The notes beneath the pieces were generated by a model that did no database searches, was not told the origin of the DNA, and saw only the letters and a program-made list of their open reading frames with translations. A stretch of 64,000 nt of DNA from positions 1 to 64,000 of the forward strand of contig NZ_ATHV01000066.1 in NCBI RefSeq assembly GCF_000422205.1. The letters are read 5' to 3'. Source of the stretch: Desulfovibrio sp. X2 (GTDB lineage Bacteria > Desulfobacterota > Desulfovibrionia > Desulfovibrionales > Desulfovibrionaceae). The position numbers and the translations under genes were made by a program. Of the stretch, positions 36,014-45,917 are shown in pieces. Each line of letters begins with the position of its first letter. Within the stretch, counting starts at the first letter, position 1.

Positions 36014-37784
36014 CCTCGCGCCCCACGCGCCGCAGCTCATCTTCTTCGTGGGCGCGCTGCTCGTGCCCTTCCTCTCCGGCCGCCTGCGCAACACCGTGCT
36101 GCTCATCCTGGCCGCCCTGGCCCTGCTCGGCGTCTTCGCCCTGCCCGAGGGCTCCTGGGGCCACATCCGCCTGCTCGGCTACGACCTGACGCTCCTGCGC
36201 GTGGACCGCCTCTCGCGCATCTTCGGCGTGATCTTCTCGCTGAACGCGTTCGCGGGCATGCTCTACGCCTTCAAGGTGGACGACGGCCGCCAGCTCGGCC
36301 CGGCGCTCTTCTACATCGCCTCCTCGCTCGGCGCGGTCTTCGCGGGCGACCTGATCACCCTGTACGTCTTCTGGGAGATCATGGCCGTGGCCTCCACCTT
36401 CCTGATCCTCGCCCGGCAGACGGACAAGGCCCAGAAGGCGGCCATGCGCTACATCCTGATCCACCTGCTCGGCGGCATGGTCCTGCTGCTCGGCATCATC
36501 ATGCACATCACGCAGACCGGCTCCACGGACTTCGTGCGCATGACCGAGCACACCGCGGCCAACTGGCTGATGCTCATCGGCATCCTGGTCAACGCCGCGG
36601 CCGTGCCCTTCTCCTCCTGGCTCTCCGACGCCTATCCCGAGTCCACGGTGGTCGGCGGCGTGATCCTCTCGGCCTACACCACCAAGACCGCGGTCTACGC
36701 GCTCATCCGCGCCTATCCCGGCTGGGAGATCCTGATCGTGGTCGGCTGCGTGATGAGCCTGTACGGCATCGTCTACGCCCTGCTCGAGAACGACATGCGC
36801 CGCATCCTGGCCTACTCGATCATCAACCAGGTGGGCTTCATGGTCACCGGCGTGGGCGTGGGCACGGCCATGGCGCTGAACGGCGCGGCCGCGCACGCCT
36901 TCTGCCACATCATCTACAAGGCGCTTTTGTGGATGAGCGCGGGCTCGGTGCTGGCCATGACCGGCAAGAGCCGCTGCACGGACCTGGGCGGCCTGTGGAA
37001 GTCCATGCCCCTGACCATGATCTTCGGCACCGTGGGCGCGCTGGCCATCTCGGCCTTCCCGGCCACCAGCGGCTTCGTCTCCAAGTCGCTGATCATCCAG
37101 AGCACGGCCGACAACCACCTGGCCTGGGCCTGGATGATCCTCGAGATCGCCTCGGCGGGCGTCTTCCTGCACGCGGGCATCAAGTTCCCGTACTTCGTCT
37201 TCTTCGCCAAGGACCACGGCCTGCGCCCCAAGGAGGCGCCGCTGCCCATGCTCCTGGCCATGGGCCTGTTCGCCTTCCTGTGCATCTTCATCGGCCTGGA
37301 CCCGGCGCCGCTCTATTCGCTGCTGCCCTTCCCCATGACCCCGTACGTGCCCTACACCACGGCCAAGGTCGTGGGGCAGCTGCAGCTGCTCATGTTCTCG
37401 GCCCTGGTCTTCTTCCTCTTCCTGCCGCTGCTCAAGCGCACCGAGACCATCGCCCTGGACATCGACTGGTTCTACCGCAAGGGCGCCGCGCTCCTGTACA
37501 GGGGGCTCGACGTGGGCCTGAACGGCCTGAACGCGGCCTGCGCCCGGGGCGTCTCGTGCGTGACCGGCTCCCTGGCCTCGCTCTTCAGCGACCTGCCCCT
37601 GCGCCTCGCCGGGGCCTCGGCCCGCTTCGTGGCCGGGCTCTCGGGCAAGGACGCGCAGGCCCGCGAGGCCGCGGCGAGGGAGGCGCGCAGCGCCCTGGCC
37701 GCCTCGGCCGTGCCCGTGGGCGCGGGACTTCTCATGATCTTCGTCGGCCTCACGGCACTGCTGGCCGTGGTGGCCCTGAGCTAG
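36003..37784 (+). CDS. Antiporter-like subunit, third copy with C-terminal extension
   Basis: The 593-residue NuoL/M/N-family protein has LYVFWEIMAVASTFLILAR, the SSWLSDAYPESTVVGGVILSAYTTKTAVYALIRAYPG block and ENDMRRILAYSIINQVGFMVTG. After about residue 480 it continues with a long amphipathic region and a final membrane helix (VGAGLLMIFVGLTALLAVVAL), resembling the lateral arm of NuoL. It is the last membrane subunit of the operon. Confidence 0.9.
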   Translation: MTVSLAPHAPQLIFFVGALLVPFLSGRLRNTVLLILAALALLGVFALPEGSWGHIRLLGYDLTLLRVDRLSRIFGVIFSLNAFAGMLYAFKVDDGRQLGPALFYIASSLGAVFAGDLITLYVFWEIMAVASTFLILARQTDKAQKAAMRYILIHLLGGMVLLLGIIMHITQTGSTDFVRMTEHTAANWLMLIGILVNAAAVPFSSWLSDAYPESTVVGGVILSAYTTKTAVYALIRAYPGWEILIVVGCVMSLYGIVYALLENDMRRILAYSIINQVGFMVTGVGVGTAMALNGAAAHAFCHIIYKALLWMSAGSVLAMTGKSRCTDLGGLWKSMPLTMIFGTVGALAISAFPATSGFVSKSLIIQSTADNHLAWAWMILEIASAGVFLHAGIKFPYFVFFAKDHGLRPKEAPLPMLLAMGLFAFLCIFIGLDPAPLYSLLPFPMTPYVPYTTAKVVGQLQLLMFSALVFFLFLPLLKRTETIALDIDWFYRKGAALLYRGLDVGLNGLNAACARGVSCVTGSLASLFSDLPLRLAGASARFVAGLSGKDAQAREAAAREARSALAASAVPVGAGLLMIFVGLTALLAVVALS

Positions 37785-37816
37785 GCCTCACGCGGACAAC
37801 ACGAAGGAGAAACACG

Positions 37817-38311
37817 ATGTCCATCCAACTCGACGCCAAGCGCTACCAGGTCCTGCAGGGCGTTCCCGCTCCGCTGCTGGCCACCCTCTCCGCCCTGGCC
37901 ACGCCCAAGGCCTACAAGGCCGGAGAGGTCATCTACACCGAGAACACCGCGGCCACGAAATTCTACTTCCTGGTGCGCGGCAAGGCCCTGTTCGTCAACG
38001 AGCCGCGCCCGGGCATGACCGTGGCGCTCGGCGCCATCAAGCCGGGGCTGTGCTTCGGCTGGTCCGCCGTGCTCGCCTCGGAGACCTACACGCACACCGT
38101 GACCTGCGCCGAGGACACCGAGGTCCTGGTCCTCGAGGCCGCCGCCCTGCGCGAGGCCCTGCTGGCCTCCGGCTCCGAGGCCTTCCCCTTCCTGATCAAC
38201 CTCCTCGCCCGCGCCGTGGACAGGCTGCAGCTGCGCACGGGCCAGGTCCTCTGCCTGATGCGCGAGAACCCGGACCTGCAGACGCTGTGCGGGGGACGGG
38301 AAGAAGACTAG
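37817..38311 (+). CDS. Cyclic-nucleotide-binding domain protein
   Basis: The 164-residue protein is a lone cNMP-binding fold (residues about 10-130: GEVIYTENTAATKFYFLVRGKALFV, CFGWSAVL, EVLVLEAAALREAL) with no DNA-binding domain or enzyme attached. The phosphate-binding cassette is degenerate, lacking the usual GE-x5-RAA Arg, so nucleotide binding is doubtful. It follows the antiporter genes by 32 bp with a clear AAGGAG site and may regulate the complex. Confidence 0.85.
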   Translation: MSIQLDAKRYQVLQGVPAPLLATLSALATPKAYKAGEVIYTENTAATKFYFLVRGKALFVNEPRPGMTVALGAIKPGLCFGWSAVLASETYTHTVTCAEDTEVLVLEAAALREALLASGSEAFPFLINLLARAVDRLQLRTGQVLCLMRENPDLQTLCGGREED

Positions 38312-38347
38312 CCGCGTCCCTTGCGACACGGCCATGCGAGACGACGA

Positions 38348-38380
38348 GGCCCGCGGCGCATGCGCCGCGGGCCTTTTTTT
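38348..38380 (+). terminator. Terminator of the antiporter operon
   Basis: GGCCCGCGGCGCA and its exact complement form a 26-base perfect palindrome followed by seven T. It lies 36 bp after the stop of the cNMP-binding protein. Confidence 0.93.
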
Positions 38381-38400
38381 CGACATTTGCGCCGGTCGGC

Positions 38401-38468
38401 AGGGAGGACGCTCGAGAAACGTCCGGCTTTTCGCGGCAACGCAGCTGACGACGTTCTTTCAGCGACCG
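38401..38468. repeat. Partial copy of the palindromic interspersed element
   Basis: The segment GGCTTTTCGCGGCAACGC, then a TGACG and TTTCAGCG-type end, matches the right half of the element at 6616-6743 with a few changes. A decayed left end (GGACGCTCGAGAAACGTC) is still largely complementary to the right end. It lies just before the stop codon of the first chemoreceptor on the minus strand, again at the 3' junction of convergent genes. Confidence 0.65.
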
Positions 38469-38481
38469 GGAACGGCGCAGC

Positions 38482-40620
38482 CTAGGCCGCGCCGTCCTGC
38501 TTGAGCCGGACGATGAGCTGGTTGAGCTCGCCGGACATGACCGCCACCTCCTGCACCGCCCGCGAGGACTGTTCCATGCCCTCGGCGGTCTCGGAGACGA
38601 TGCGGCCCACCTGCTCGATGGAGCGGCTGATCTCCTCGCTGGCCGCGGACTGCTGCTCGGCCGCCGCGGCGATGCCCTCGACCTGCCTGGCGCTGCCGCC
38701 CACGAGCCCCACGATCTCTCCGAGCGCCTCGCCCGAGCGCCCGGCCATCTCCGTGACGCGCTCCACGGCCTTGGCCGCGGACTGCATCTTCTCCTGGCTC
38801 TGGCGCGCGGCCTGCTGGATGGAGCCGATGGACTCGCCGACCTCCTTGGTCGCGCCCATGGTCTTCTCCGCGAGCTTTCTGACCTCGTCGGCCACCACGG
38901 CGAAGCCCCGGCCCGCGTCGCCCGCGCGCGCGGCCTCGATGGCCGCGTTCAGCGCCAGCAGGTTCGTCTGGTCCGCGATGTCCGAGATGACGTTCATGAC
39001 CGCGCCGATGGACTCGGCCTTGCGGCCGAGGTCCACCATGTTCTCCTGCAGGTCGCGGGTGATGGCGTGCACCTCGCCGATGCCGCTCACGGCCTGGCCC
39101 ACCACGTCCGCGCCTTCCCGGGCCTTGCCCAGGGCCTGCTCGGCGCTCGTGGAGGCGTCGGCCGCGTTGCGCGCGACCTCCATGACCGTGGCGTTCATCT
39201 CCTCCATGGCCGTGGCGGTCTCGCCCATGCGCTCGCTCTGCTCCTGCGTGCCGCGCGTCACCTGCTCCACCTGCGCGGCCAGCTCCTCGCTGGCCGAGGA
39301 CATGCGCTCGGAGATGGACTGCGCCTGGTCGGCCAGGCTGCCCATGGTATCGAGCAGCCCGCGCACCTCCTGCTCCTTGGCCTGGGCGCGGGACATGGCG
39401 CCCTGGGCCTCCTTCGTGGCCGCGGCGGCGGCCTGCTGCTGCTCCTCGGCCTCGGCGATCTTCTCCTTCAGGTTCTCCACCATGCGGCTCATGGCCGCGG
39501 CCAGCTGCCCGGCCTCGTCCTGCTGGTGCACGTCCAGCACCTGGTCCAGGTCGCCGTCCGCGACCTTGGTGGCGTAGGCCACGCCGCGGGCCATGGGGCC
39601 GGTGATGGCCCGGGTCAGGAAGAGGGCGATGGCGATGCCCAGGGCCACGGCGGCAACGAGCCCGCCCACGACCACCTTGGCGGCCGAGGAGAGGCTGTGC
39701 ACGGCGCCGTCGGCCACCTTCTGCGCGTGCTCGATGCCCGAGAGCGAGATCGTGCGCGAGGCGTCGAGCACGGCGCTCGCGGCCTTGTCGCGCGTGGCGT
39801 CCAGCTCGCGGCGCTTGGTCCAGGCCTCGAGGTAGGCGGCCACGGCTTCCTTGTAGTCCTTGGCCGAGCGCGCGATGGCGCCGAGTTGGCGCTGGGCGAT
39901 GTCGTCCGTGGTCGCGGCCTTCATCTGCTGCACCTGCTCGTCGATCTTCGGAAAGCGCGCCAGCACGTCTTCCATGAGCTTGGCGTCGCGCATGGCCTGG
40001 GCCTTGAAGTTGGTGGCGATGATCTCGTTGCCCATGCCGATCAGGTCGTTGACGGCGGAGATGTTCTGCAGGCGGCCCAGGAGCTCCTCGGGCCCTCCCT
40101 GGCCGTTGATGAGCTCGCGCATCTTGTAGCTCTGCCCGGCCAGGTAGCCGTTGCAGTTCTGGATGAAGGTCGCCCCGGCCGAGTTCATGTCGTCGCGGTC
40201 GGTGCCGAGCTCCTTGATCAGGGCGTCGGTCTGCCCGGCGAGCGCGGTGTATTCGTCGATCCGCGTCTGGGCCGCGTCCACGCTCTGCTTGAGCGCCACG
40301 AGGTCCGGATACTTCTCGGCGTGCGCCGCGGCCTCGTCCAGGTGCGCGTGCACCTCGGAGAGCCGCTCGCTCGCCTCCTTCCAGAAGGCGGGGCGCTCGC
40401 TCATGCTGTAGCCGCGCATGGCGAACATGGTCATGAAGGCGGTGCGCTCCACGTTGTTGGCGATGGCCACCTCGGGCACGTCCTCGGCGGAGAGCCGTTC
40501 GCTCCCCGCGCGCACGGCCCGCATGTTGACCACGGCCAGAACGCCGAGACAGCAGGTGATGAGCACGAGCACGCCGAATCCCAGGCCGAGCTTCATGCCC
40601 AGGCGCATATCCTTGAACAT
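38482..40620 (-). CDS. Methyl-accepting chemotaxis protein, first copy
   Basis: The 712-residue receptor has an N-terminal membrane segment ([21 protein letters not shown]), a large periplasmic sensor region (residues about 35-300), a second membrane helix, HAMP and a cytoplasmic signalling domain. The hairpin tip [20 protein letters not shown] and EVRKLAEKT are canonical. The periplasmic part is mainly helical and resembles PilJ/HBM-type four-helix sensors; the ligand is unknown. The start has a GGGGGAA site. The signalling half is almost identical to that of the next gene. There is no C-terminal CheR-docking pentapeptide. Confidence 0.92.
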   Translation of the reverse strand: MFKDMRLGMKLGLGFGVLVLITCCLGVLAVVNMRAVRAGSERLSAEDVPEVAIANNVERTAFMTMFAMRGYSMSERPAFWKEASERLSEVHAHLDEAAAHAEKYPDLVALKQSVDAAQTRIDEYTALAGQTDALIKELGTDRDDMNSAGATFIQNCNGYLAGQSYKMRELINGQGGPEELLGRLQNISAVNDLIGMGNEIIATNFKAQAMRDAKLMEDVLARFPKIDEQVQQMKAATTDDIAQRQLGAIARSAKDYKEAVAAYLEAWTKRRELDATRDKAASAVLDASRTISLSGIEHAQKVADGAVHSLSSAAKVVVGGLVAAVALGIAIALFLTRAITGPMARGVAYATKVADGDLDQVLDVHQQDEAGQLAAAMSRMVENLKEKIAEAEEQQQAAAAATKEAQGAMSRAQAKEQEVRGLLDTMGSLADQAQSISERMSSASEELAAQVEQVTRGTQEQSERMGETATAMEEMNATVMEVARNAADASTSAEQALGKAREGADVVGQAVSGIGEVHAITRDLQENMVDLGRKAESIGAVMNVISDIADQTNLLALNAAIEAARAGDAGRGFAVVADEVRKLAEKTMGATKEVGESIGSIQQAARQSQEKMQSAAKAVERVTEMAGRSGEALGEIVGLVGGSARQVEGIAAAAEQQSAASEEISRSIEQVGRIVSETAEGMEQSSRAVQEVAVMSGELNQLIVRLKQDGAA

Positions 40621-40756
40621 CGTTCCCCCTTTTTTGCCGGTGCCGCGCGGCTTGGCCGCGGTCCTGCCGCTCCTGTGCGAAACCGCTCGCGAATGCCCGG
40701 GCCCGGACCATCGTTCCGGGAGTACCCGAGTATTTTGCCAAATAGGTGTACCCAGT

Positions 40757-40773
40757 TTGCCAAGCCGTGGCAA
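40757..40773. promoter_or_regulatory. Inverted repeat upstream of the first chemoreceptor
   Basis: TTGCCA and TGGCAA half-sites are separated by five bases. A second TTGGCAAA-like word lies 20 bp nearer the gene (plus strand TTTTGCCAAATAG, 40733-40745), each followed by a GGGTAC word on the minus strand. This looks like an operator pair or a promoter with repeats, but no regulator can be named. Confidence 0.35.
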
Positions 40774-40939
40774 TCACAAGCAAATCTTAGACAAATTTGT
40801 CATCGGCCGCATTTCTTTCGGCAGTCGAACTGCAGTCCGAGGCGGAGGAATGGGGGGATGGCGGGAGGAACGGGCGGAAAGACGCGAGGGCGAGCCGCGC
40901 GCGGCCCGCCCTCGCGAAAAGGGCCTGGAAGGAAGGCGG

Positions 40940-43069
40940 CTAGCCGGCGCCGTCCTGCTTGAGCCGGGCGATGATCTGGTTGAGCTCGCCGGACATGGTG
41001 GCCACCTCCTGCACGGCCAGGGAGGACTGCGCCATGCCGTCGGCCGTCTCGGCGACGATGCGGCTGACCTGCTCGATGGCCCGGTTGATCTCCTCGCTGG
41101 CCGCGGACTGCTGCTCGGCCGCCGTGGCGATGCCCTCGACCTGCCTGGCGCTGCCGCCCACGAGCTCCACGATCTCGGACAGCGCCTCGCCCGAGCGACC
41201 GGCCAGGTCGGTAACGCGCTCCACGGCCTTGGCCGCGGACTGCATCTTCTCCTGGCTCTGGCGCGCGGCCTGCTGGATGGAGAGGATCGACTCGCCGACC
41301 TCCTTGGTCGCGCCCATGGTCTTCTCCGCGAGCTTTCTGACCTCGTCGGCCACCACGGCGAAGCCCCGGCCCGCGTCGCCCGCTCGCGCTGCCTCGATGG
41401 CCGCGTTCAGCGCCAGAAGGTTCGTCTGGTCCGCGATGTCCGAGATGACGTTCATGACCTCGCCGATGGACTCGGCCTTGTGCCCGAGGTCCACCATGTT
41501 CTCCTGCAGGTCGCGCGTGATGGCGTGCACCTCGCCGATGCCGCTTACGGCCTGGCCCACCACGTCCGCGCCCTCGCCGGCCTTTGCGCGGGCCTTGTCC
41601 GCGCTCGAGGAGGCGTCGGCCGCGTTCCTGGCCACTTCTATGACCGTGGCGTTCATCTCCTCCATGGCCGTGGCGGTCTCGCCCATGCGCTCGCTCTGCT
41701 CCTGCGTGCCGCGCGTCACCTGTTCCACCTGCGCGGCCAGCTCCTCGCTGGCCGAGGACATGCGCTCGGAGATGGACTGCGCCTGGTCGGCCAGGCTGCC
41801 CATGGTCTCGAGCAGCCCGCGCACCTCCTGCTCCTTGGCCTGGGCGCGGGACATGGCGCCCTGGGCCTCCTTCGTGGCCGCGGCGGCGGCCTGCTGCTGC
41901 TCCTCGGCCTCGGCGATCTTCTCCTTCAGGTTCTCCACCATGCGGCTCATGGCCGCGGCCAGCTGCCCGGCCTCGTCCTTCTGGTGCACGTCCAGCACCT
42001 GGTCCAGGTCGCCGTCCGCCACCTTGGTGGCGTAGGCCACGCCGCGGGCCATGGGGCCGGTGATGGCCCGGGTCAGGAGGAGGGCGATGGCGATGCCCAG
42101 GACCACGGCGGCAACGAGCCCGCCGATGACCACCTTGGAGGCCAGGGAAAGACTGTCCACGGCCGCGTCGGCCAGCTCCTGGGTGTGGCCGATCCCGGCC
42201 GTGGCGGTGTCCCTGGCCGCCCCGAGCACGGCCTCGGAAGCCGTGTTGCGCTTGCCGTCCAGGGCGCGCAGATTCTCCCACTTGGCCAGGAACTCGGTCA
42301 TGGCCTGCTTGTAGCCCTCGGCCGCGGCCTTTATGGCGTCGAGCTGGGCCACGTTCTTGTCGTCCGTGCTGAGCGCGCGCATGCGGCCCACAATGTCTTC
42401 CATCTTGGGGAAGAGGGCGATGCCTTCCTTGATGTAGGCCGGATCGCGCAGGGACTGCGACTTGAAGTTCCTGACCCGGATCTCCTCGCCGGTCTCGATG
42501 ACCTCGGTGATCCAGGCGAGCTTCTGCAGCCGGTCGATGACGCTTCCGTCTCCGGCGGCAGCCAGGCGGGCCTTGATCTGCTGGTCGGCCAGATAGGCGT
42601 TGGCGTTCTTCATGAACGCGGCCGCCGAGGCGTCCATCTGCTTGCGCACGGTGGAGAGGTCCCGGATCATCTCGTCGGTCTGCCCGGCGAGCGTGGTGTA
42701 CTCGTCCACCTTGGCCTGGGCCAGGCCGACGTCCTTCTTCAGGGCCACCAGCCTCGGATGGGCCTGGGCGTGCTTCTGGGCCTGGTCGAGGAAGGCGTGC
42801 ACGTCGTTCAGATGCTTGCTGCCCTCCACCCAGTAGTCGTGATTCTCGCTCAGGCTGTAGGAGCGCATGGCGAGCATGGCCTGCAGCGAGGAGCGCTCCA
42901 CGTTGTTGGCGATGGCCACCTCGGGCACGAACTCCTGGGCGAGCCGTCCACTGTTTCGGCTCACGGCGGTCATGTTGTACACGGCCAGCACGCCGAGGCC
43001 GCAGCTGAGCAGGATAAGCAGCCCGAATCCCAGTCCGAGCTTCACCCCGAGCTTCACATCCTTGAGCAT
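40940..43069 (-). CDS. Methyl-accepting chemotaxis protein, second copy
   Basis: The 709-residue receptor has the same layout as its neighbour: two membrane helices, a helical periplasmic sensor of about 265 residues, HAMP and signalling domain. The region from the second membrane helix to the C-terminus is nearly identical to the first copy, while the periplasmic parts differ strongly (shared words only near the ends, such as [10 protein letters not shown]). This is a tandem duplication with sensor divergence. A sigma-28-like promoter is possible upstream (TAAAGATG at 43210-43203, TCCGAAAC at 43190-43183, spacer 12 instead of 11). Confidence 0.92.
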   Translation of the reverse strand: MLKDVKLGVKLGLGFGLLILLSCGLGVLAVYNMTAVSRNSGRLAQEFVPEVAIANNVERSSLQAMLAMRSYSLSENHDYWVEGSKHLNDVHAFLDQAQKHAQAHPRLVALKKDVGLAQAKVDEYTTLAGQTDEMIRDLSTVRKQMDASAAAFMKNANAYLADQQIKARLAAAGDGSVIDRLQKLAWITEVIETGEEIRVRNFKSQSLRDPAYIKEGIALFPKMEDIVGRMRALSTDDKNVAQLDAIKAAAEGYKQAMTEFLAKWENLRALDGKRNTASEAVLGAARDTATAGIGHTQELADAAVDSLSLASKVVIGGLVAAVVLGIAIALLLTRAITGPMARGVAYATKVADGDLDQVLDVHQKDEAGQLAAAMSRMVENLKEKIAEAEEQQQAAAAATKEAQGAMSRAQAKEQEVRGLLETMGSLADQAQSISERMSSASEELAAQVEQVTRGTQEQSERMGETATAMEEMNATVIEVARNAADASSSADKARAKAGEGADVVGQAVSGIGEVHAITRDLQENMVDLGHKAESIGEVMNVISDIADQTNLLALNAAIEAARAGDAGRGFAVVADEVRKLAEKTMGATKEVGESILSIQQAARQSQEKMQSAAKAVERVTDLAGRSGEALSEIVELVGGSARQVEGIATAAEQQSAASEEINRAIEQVSRIVAETADGMAQSSLAVQEVATMSGELNQIIARLKQDGAG

Positions 43070-43542
43070 GTCACTTCTCCATGGTGTAAAAGGCGCCGCC
43101 CCCCCGGGAGCCGGCATTCGCGGAGCGCAGGAATCGCGCCCCGGGGGAGGAACGCGATTCTTGCGGGAAAAACTACTGTTGCGTTTCGGATCAAGACGTG
43201 AACATCTTTACCTAAAGATTGCAGCAAGAAAGCTGCGGACACTCGCCCCCCCGTGTCGATTACCGGAAGATACATGAAAACCCCTCTGCAATTCAAGCCT
43301 GCATTGCGTCGATGCAACACTTAGGCCTTCAACGACACCCCTGCATAAAGCACGAACCGTAACGAAACCATCGACACGCCATTATAGGCGGCGACACAGG
43401 AGCGTCCGCGTCGAAACGGCCGTCATGCGCTTCTCGAGACGTCTCCGGCCGTGTGCGTCTTCCTTTGCCCCGTGCGCGCGCCCATGACCAGGGGGGCCTC
43501 CAGAACGTCGGCTTCCCGGCCCCTTGCGCGCCGGTCCCGCGG
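43070..43542. other. Intergenic region upstream of the second chemoreceptor
   Basis: No gene is supported. The sequence includes small inverted repeats (TCTTTACCTAAAGA at 43206-43219; AATCGCG/CGCGATT arms about 43132-43159) and the weak sigma-28-like match noted for the chemoreceptor. The 3' end of the PAS kinase lies at the right edge, and no clear terminator with a T-run was found for it. Confidence 0.4.
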
Positions 43543-45450
43543 CTAGGCAGGCCGGGGGAGCCGCACGGTCAGCGTCGTGCCTTCGGCCTCCGAGCTCGTG
43601 AAGGAGAGAGAGCCGTGCTGGACCTCGGCCATGAGGCGGGCGGAATAGGCGCCGAGTCCCGTGCCGTTCGGCTTGCCGTGCGTGGCGTACTTCTGCGCGA
43701 AGCGGGGGAGGATGGTTTCCGCGATGGCGCCCGCGTTGTGGATGGAGATCACGGCCTCGCTTCCTTCGGCGGCAAGGGCGACGGTCACCTTCCTGTGGCG
43801 CGGCGAGGCCTCGATGGCGTTCTTGATCAGGTTGGCGAGCATGGAGGAACAGAGCAGGTCCTCGCCCAGGGCCGCGAAGCGCTCGCCCTTTTCGGGCGCA
43901 CGGCCCTCGACCAGCACGCCCAGGCTCACGTTCCTGGCCGAGGCCTGGACGTTCACCTCCCACAGCACGCGCTCGAGCACGGCCAGGAGGTCGATCTCCT
44001 CGGACTTCAGGACGTAGGTGCCCTGCTCCATCTTGAAGAGGTCCAGGGAGAGGTTGACCATTTCGAGCATGCGGAAGCCTGCCTGCCGGATGCGCTCCAG
44101 GTCGTCGCGCTGCTCCGGGGTCAGGTCGCCCTCCTCGGCGATGATCGCGGGGTAGGAGATGACCGCGCCCAGCGGGCTCTTCAGGTCGTGGCGGGCGATG
44201 CGCTCCACCTCCTGGCGCAGCTCCTCAGCGGCCTTGCGCGCCGTGATGTCGTCCACCACCCAGATCATGCCGCGCGAAAGGTTCGAGCGGTCCAGGGCCC
44301 GGCCCCATATCTGGCACCAGACCTGGGAGCCGTCGCGCCGCCGCATCTCGCACTCGCCCTGGAACTGCCCCTTCTCGACCATGTGGCGCGTGAGCTCGTC
44401 GCGAAACGCCAGAAAGCACTCGAGGTTCGGGTGCAGCAGGGAGACGTCCCTGCCCTCGAGGTCGTCCGGCTGGTAGCCGAAGATGTCCCCGAGCCGGGAA
44501 TTGGCCCGGCGGATGAGGTATTCCTCGCCCACGAGCATGACGCCCACCTGGCTGTTCTCGAAGATCGTCTCGAGCTCGGCCAGGGCGTCGCCCAGGCGGC
44601 GCTGGGCCTCCACCAGGGGGGTGATGTCGCGGCACACGGCCTGGATGACCCCGGGCGTGCCCGGGACCTCGGAGACGCCCGCGTCCACGCGCAGGGTGGT
44701 GCCGTCCGGCCGCTTCATGTCGAAGCGGAAGCGGGCCCTGCCGCCCCCGCGCACGCTGTGCAGGACGTTCTCGATGCGCACGCAGGCCGCGGGCGAGCAG
44801 AGATCCGTGAAAGGCCTGCCCACGAGGCTGCCCGGCGCCGCGCCCATGAGCGTGTGGCCCACGGCGTTGGCCTCGCGGATGCGGCCGTCCTGGTCCAGGA
44901 GATAGATGGCGTCGACCGAGCCCTCGAACAGGGAACGGAAGCGGGCCTCGCTCGCGCGCAGCTGATCCTCGGCCCTCTTGTGCGCCGTGATGTCGCTGAT
45001 GACCCCTTCCTGGTAGAGCACGGCGCCCTTCTCGTCGCGCACGATGATCTTGTCCGAGCGCACCCAGACGATGCTGCCGTCCTTGCGCTTCCAGCGCATC
45101 TCGCGCGAGATGGTCTCGGGAGAGGCGAGGGAGCGGGCCATGTGCTCGTGCCGTTCCTCGGGATCGGCGTACACGTCGCGGGCCATGTCCTTGACCAGGG
45201 CCAGCATCTCGTCCGAGTTCTCGTAGCCGAGGATGGCCGCCAGCCCCTCGCTGGCGCAGAGCAGCCTGCCCTCCACGGTGGTGCGGAAGAGTCCGAAGAG
45301 GCTGCTGCCGAGCACCGCGGGCCAGGAGGCATCGCAACACTGGGCGCAGGTGAAGGGAGAGACCAGCTCCGCTCCGCACTCGCGGCCGCAGGCCCGGGTT
45401 CCTGGGCGGGAAGGTTCGGGGGGCCGTATGATCTTGCTGTCGTGACTCAT
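43543..45450 (-). CDS. Multi-PAS sensor histidine kinase with Cys-rich N-terminus
   Basis: The 635-residue soluble kinase has three PAS/PAC modules (residues about 45-160, 165-285, 290-410; each PAC ends with a DIT motif), a HisKA-like dimerisation domain with IARHDLKSPLGAVI, and an ATPase domain (NLIKNAIEASP, GTGLGAYSARLM). No membrane helices are seen. The N-terminus carries six Cys in the order CGRECGAELV ... CAQCC, which could bind a metal or Fe-S cluster. The ATG at 45450 is preferred over a GTG nine bases upstream. It is an orphan kinase with no adjacent regulator. Confidence 0.9.
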   Translation of the reverse strand: MSHDSKIIRPPEPSRPGTRACGRECGAELVSPFTCAQCCDASWPAVLGSSLFGLFRTTVEGRLLCASEGLAAILGYENSDEMLALVKDMARDVYADPEERHEHMARSLASPETISREMRWKRKDGSIVWVRSDKIIVRDEKGAVLYQEGVISDITAHKRAEDQLRASEARFRSLFEGSVDAIYLLDQDGRIREANAVGHTLMGAAPGSLVGRPFTDLCSPAACVRIENVLHSVRGGGRARFRFDMKRPDGTTLRVDAGVSEVPGTPGVIQAVCRDITPLVEAQRRLGDALAELETIFENSQVGVMLVGEEYLIRRANSRLGDIFGYQPDDLEGRDVSLLHPNLECFLAFRDELTRHMVEKGQFQGECEMRRRDGSQVWCQIWGRALDRSNLSRGMIWVVDDITARKAAEELRQEVERIARHDLKSPLGAVISYPAIIAEEGDLTPEQRDDLERIRQAGFRMLEMVNLSLDLFKMEQGTYVLKSEEIDLLAVLERVLWEVNVQASARNVSLGVLVEGRAPEKGERFAALGEDLLCSSMLANLIKNAIEASPRHRKVTVALAAEGSEAVISIHNAGAIAETILPRFAQKYATHGKPNGTGLGAYSARLMAEVQHGSLSFTSSEAEGTTLTVRLPRPA

Positions 45451-45498
45451 GAGCTGCACCTTTGGTGTAAGGCTAGCCCAGCCGAGGCGGAAAGGGGA

Positions 45499-45915
45499 CT
45501 ATTTTTTCCCGGCAGTGCCGGTAGACTCGCCGTTTTCGCCCGCATCCTTCCCGCCGTCCGCCCGGCCGCCTCCGAAGCGGCGCTGCCAGTACTCGTTGAG
45601 CCTCGTCGCGTCGAGCATCCTGGCCGTCTCCTCGGCCACGCGGCGCACGTCGAAGCCCTCGTGCTCGGCCTCGCGCACGGCCAGCACCCAGCAGCCCGAG
45701 GCGTCCCGGCCGAGATAGAGGCTGCGCTTCACCGCGGGGTGGTGCTCCGTGAGCATGCGCGCGCCCGAGGGGCCGAAGAAGAGGGCCGCGGTGTCCGCCT
45801 CGTCCTCGCGCCAGGCGTAGAGGATCTCGTCCGGCCGCTCGGGCAGCTCGCCCAGCGTCTTGGCCGTCCAGGCGCAGGCGTCGAAGATGTCTTTCAGCCG
45901 CTTCGGAGGGTGCAT
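45499..45915 (-). CDS. Stand-alone copy of the domain fused to the NifU-like protein
   Basis: The 138-residue protein is clearly homologous (roughly 60 percent by eye over 110 residues) to the C-terminal domain of the preceding gene: compare ACAWTAKTLGELPERPDEILYAWRE and RCAWTAKTLGSLPEREDEILYIWRE. Conserved features include an N-terminal Cys, W-R-E, LFFGPxGAR and RRVAEE. The last 25 residues are a low-complexity Gly/Lys tail. It starts two bases after the upstream stop, in the hydrogenase maturation operon. I do not recognise the family. Confidence 0.85.
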   Translation of the reverse strand: MHPPKRLKDIFDACAWTAKTLGELPERPDEILYAWREDEADTAALFFGPSGARMLTEHHPAVKRSLYLGRDASGCWVLAVREAEHEGFDVRRVAEETARMLDATRLNEYWQRRFGGGRADGGKDAGENGESTGTAGKK

Positions 45916-45917
45916 GG

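Noticed and set aside
30042-37784. Operon as respiratory complex I
   Set aside because: No NuoB, C, D, H or I homologues are present; the order and small subunits E, F, G and DUF4040 fit Mrp/Mbh.
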